Source of the DNA: Bradyrhizobium sp. KBS0727
GTDB taxonomy: Bacteria > Pseudomonadota > Alphaproteobacteria > Rhizobiales > Xanthobacteraceae
Reading direction: 5' to 3'
DNA length: 64,000 nt
Assembly (NCBI RefSeq): GCF_005937885.2
Contig: NZ_CP042176.1
Coordinates: forward strand, 2,909,501-2,973,500
Every line of letters starts with the position of its first letter. Positions within the stretch are counted from its first letter, which is position 1. A program made the translations under genes and the position numbers. Positions 63,454 through 64,000 of this stretch are shown in pieces. The notes below the pieces were generated by a model. The model saw only the letters and a program-made list of their open reading frames with translations, had not been told where the DNA came from and searched no databases.

Positions 63454-64000
63454 TCACGAGCCGGTCAAATGTCTGTCCGCGTCAGCCGACGGCTGGCGTT
63501 CGCCCGAAACGGGCCCCACCGTTGCCAGCCGCTCATCCCTAAACAGACTGCCCCATCCTTTGACGCGCGAGGGCGAGACGCCGGCGACAGCCAGGCTCTT
63601 CCACAACGTCGCAGCGATCGAATCATAGACGGGGATGCCGAGCTCCCTCTCGAGCGGTTCGGCGAGGCCGGCGCCGCGCATATTCGTGCAAACGATCGCC
63701 ACCGCATCGCAGCCGTCCCGCGCTACGGCGCGCACGAGATCGGCGATCTGTTCCTCACCGACCTCCGCGAAGGAGAAATTATCCTGCAGCCGCAGATGCC
63801 GTTCGGCGCTGCAGTGAAACCCCGACGCCTGCCAGTTCGCCATGATCCGGGACTGCACGTCGCTGCGGTACGGCGTGACGAGGCCGACCCGTCGGACCCC
63901 CGTTCGCTCGAAAATCTCGCGAAAGGCCAGCACGGAGGTGCAGGCGGCAATGCCGGTGGCGGCGCGAATGCGCGCGCATAGCTGCTCGTCGCGGTCGAAG
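63454..64000 (-). CDS. Aspartate/glutamate racemase family protein, maleate-isomerase-like (cut by the window end)
   Basis: At least 182 residues of the C-terminal part are visible; the frame stays open to base 64000, so the start is outside. Both catalytic cysteines of the family are kept: in GIAACTSVLAF and in AIVCTNMRGAGLAEPLE. VGLVTPYRSDVQSRIMANWQASGF and GIPVYDSIAATLWKSL match the maleate isomerase/arylmalonate decarboxylase branch. The order racemase - GntR - racemase-like - hydantoinase on one strand, with 54 bases to the GntR gene, suggests shared regulation. Confidence 0.85.
   Translation of the reverse strand, partial: FDRDEQLCARIRAATGIAACTSVLAFREIFERTGVRRVGLVTPYRSDVQSRIMANWQASGFHCSAERHLRLQDNFSFAEVGEEQIADLVRAVARDGCDAVAIVCTNMRGAGLAEPLERELGIPVYDSIAATLWKSLAVAGVSPSRVKGWGSLFRDERLATVGPVSGERQPSADADRHLTGS

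Overview
The window is high-GC alphaproteobacterial chromosome, most likely from Bradyrhizobium or a close relative in the Nitrobacteraceae. The evidence is the gene families present (DUF2865, DUF1289, TIGR02281 aspartic protease, class II DAHP synthase, short-form Psd with PssA, tandem Kup transporters), TTAA-N7-TTAA boxes of the CtrA type, and several interspersed repeats that I recall from Bradyrhizobium-type genomes. No complete tRNA, rRNA, CRISPR array or transposase gene was seen.

Bases 1-830 hold the end of a dhaK gene without a dhaL partner, then a stranded start of dusA. Bases 831-12959 look like an integrated element: a 19-base direct repeat lies at both ends, inside the 5' coding end of dusA, and the intact dusA begins at 12914. 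The cargo is a set of oxidoreductases, hydrolases and two crotonase-fold proteins with a GlxA-type AraC regulator, which suggests handling of an aldehyde, enone, epoxide or acyl-CoA substrate. No integrase gene remains. Two tRNA 3'-half fragments near the right end point to an older, tRNA-directed insertion.

Bases 12914-31182 are mostly conserved chromosome: dusA, an aspartic protease, DUF1289, a PleC/DivJ-like histidine kinase behind a CtrA box, a beta-hydroxyacid dehydrogenase, a VOC protein and the Mrp/ApbC ATPase. Next come two TakP-like TRAP binding proteins facing one set of TRAP permease genes, then moaA, a lipoprotein, a phosphoglycolate phosphatase, an SDR, rpiA, a DUF2059 protein and glutathione reductase.

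Bases 31188-33059 form a visibly AT-rich islet with a frameshifted zinc-ribbon gene and a divergent DUF6602 gene. Bases 33171-43402 hold a 3-hydroxybutyryl-CoA dehydrogenase, a HigBA toxin-antitoxin pair with a readable promoter/operator, a ketopantoate-reductase-like gene, a repeat-rich gap, a hydrolase, and the aroG-dgkA-nadE run followed by two secreted proteins.

Bases 43704-53112 contain the coupled cysS-GNAT-cimA group, a LOG-family protein, an Atm1-type ABC exporter, psd and pssA for phosphatidylethanolamine synthesis, and an RraA-like protein. Bases 53164-60368 hold a Bug-type binding protein, a relic of an ABC binding protein, a motA-motB pair, and tandem kup potassium transporters. 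Bases 60399-64000 (minus strand) are a hydantoin/dihydropyrimidine-type catabolic group: a cut-off Asp/Glu-racemase-family gene, a GntR/FCD regulator, a racemase-fold protein without the usual cysteines, and a dihydropyrimidinase. The last three overlap by four bases each.
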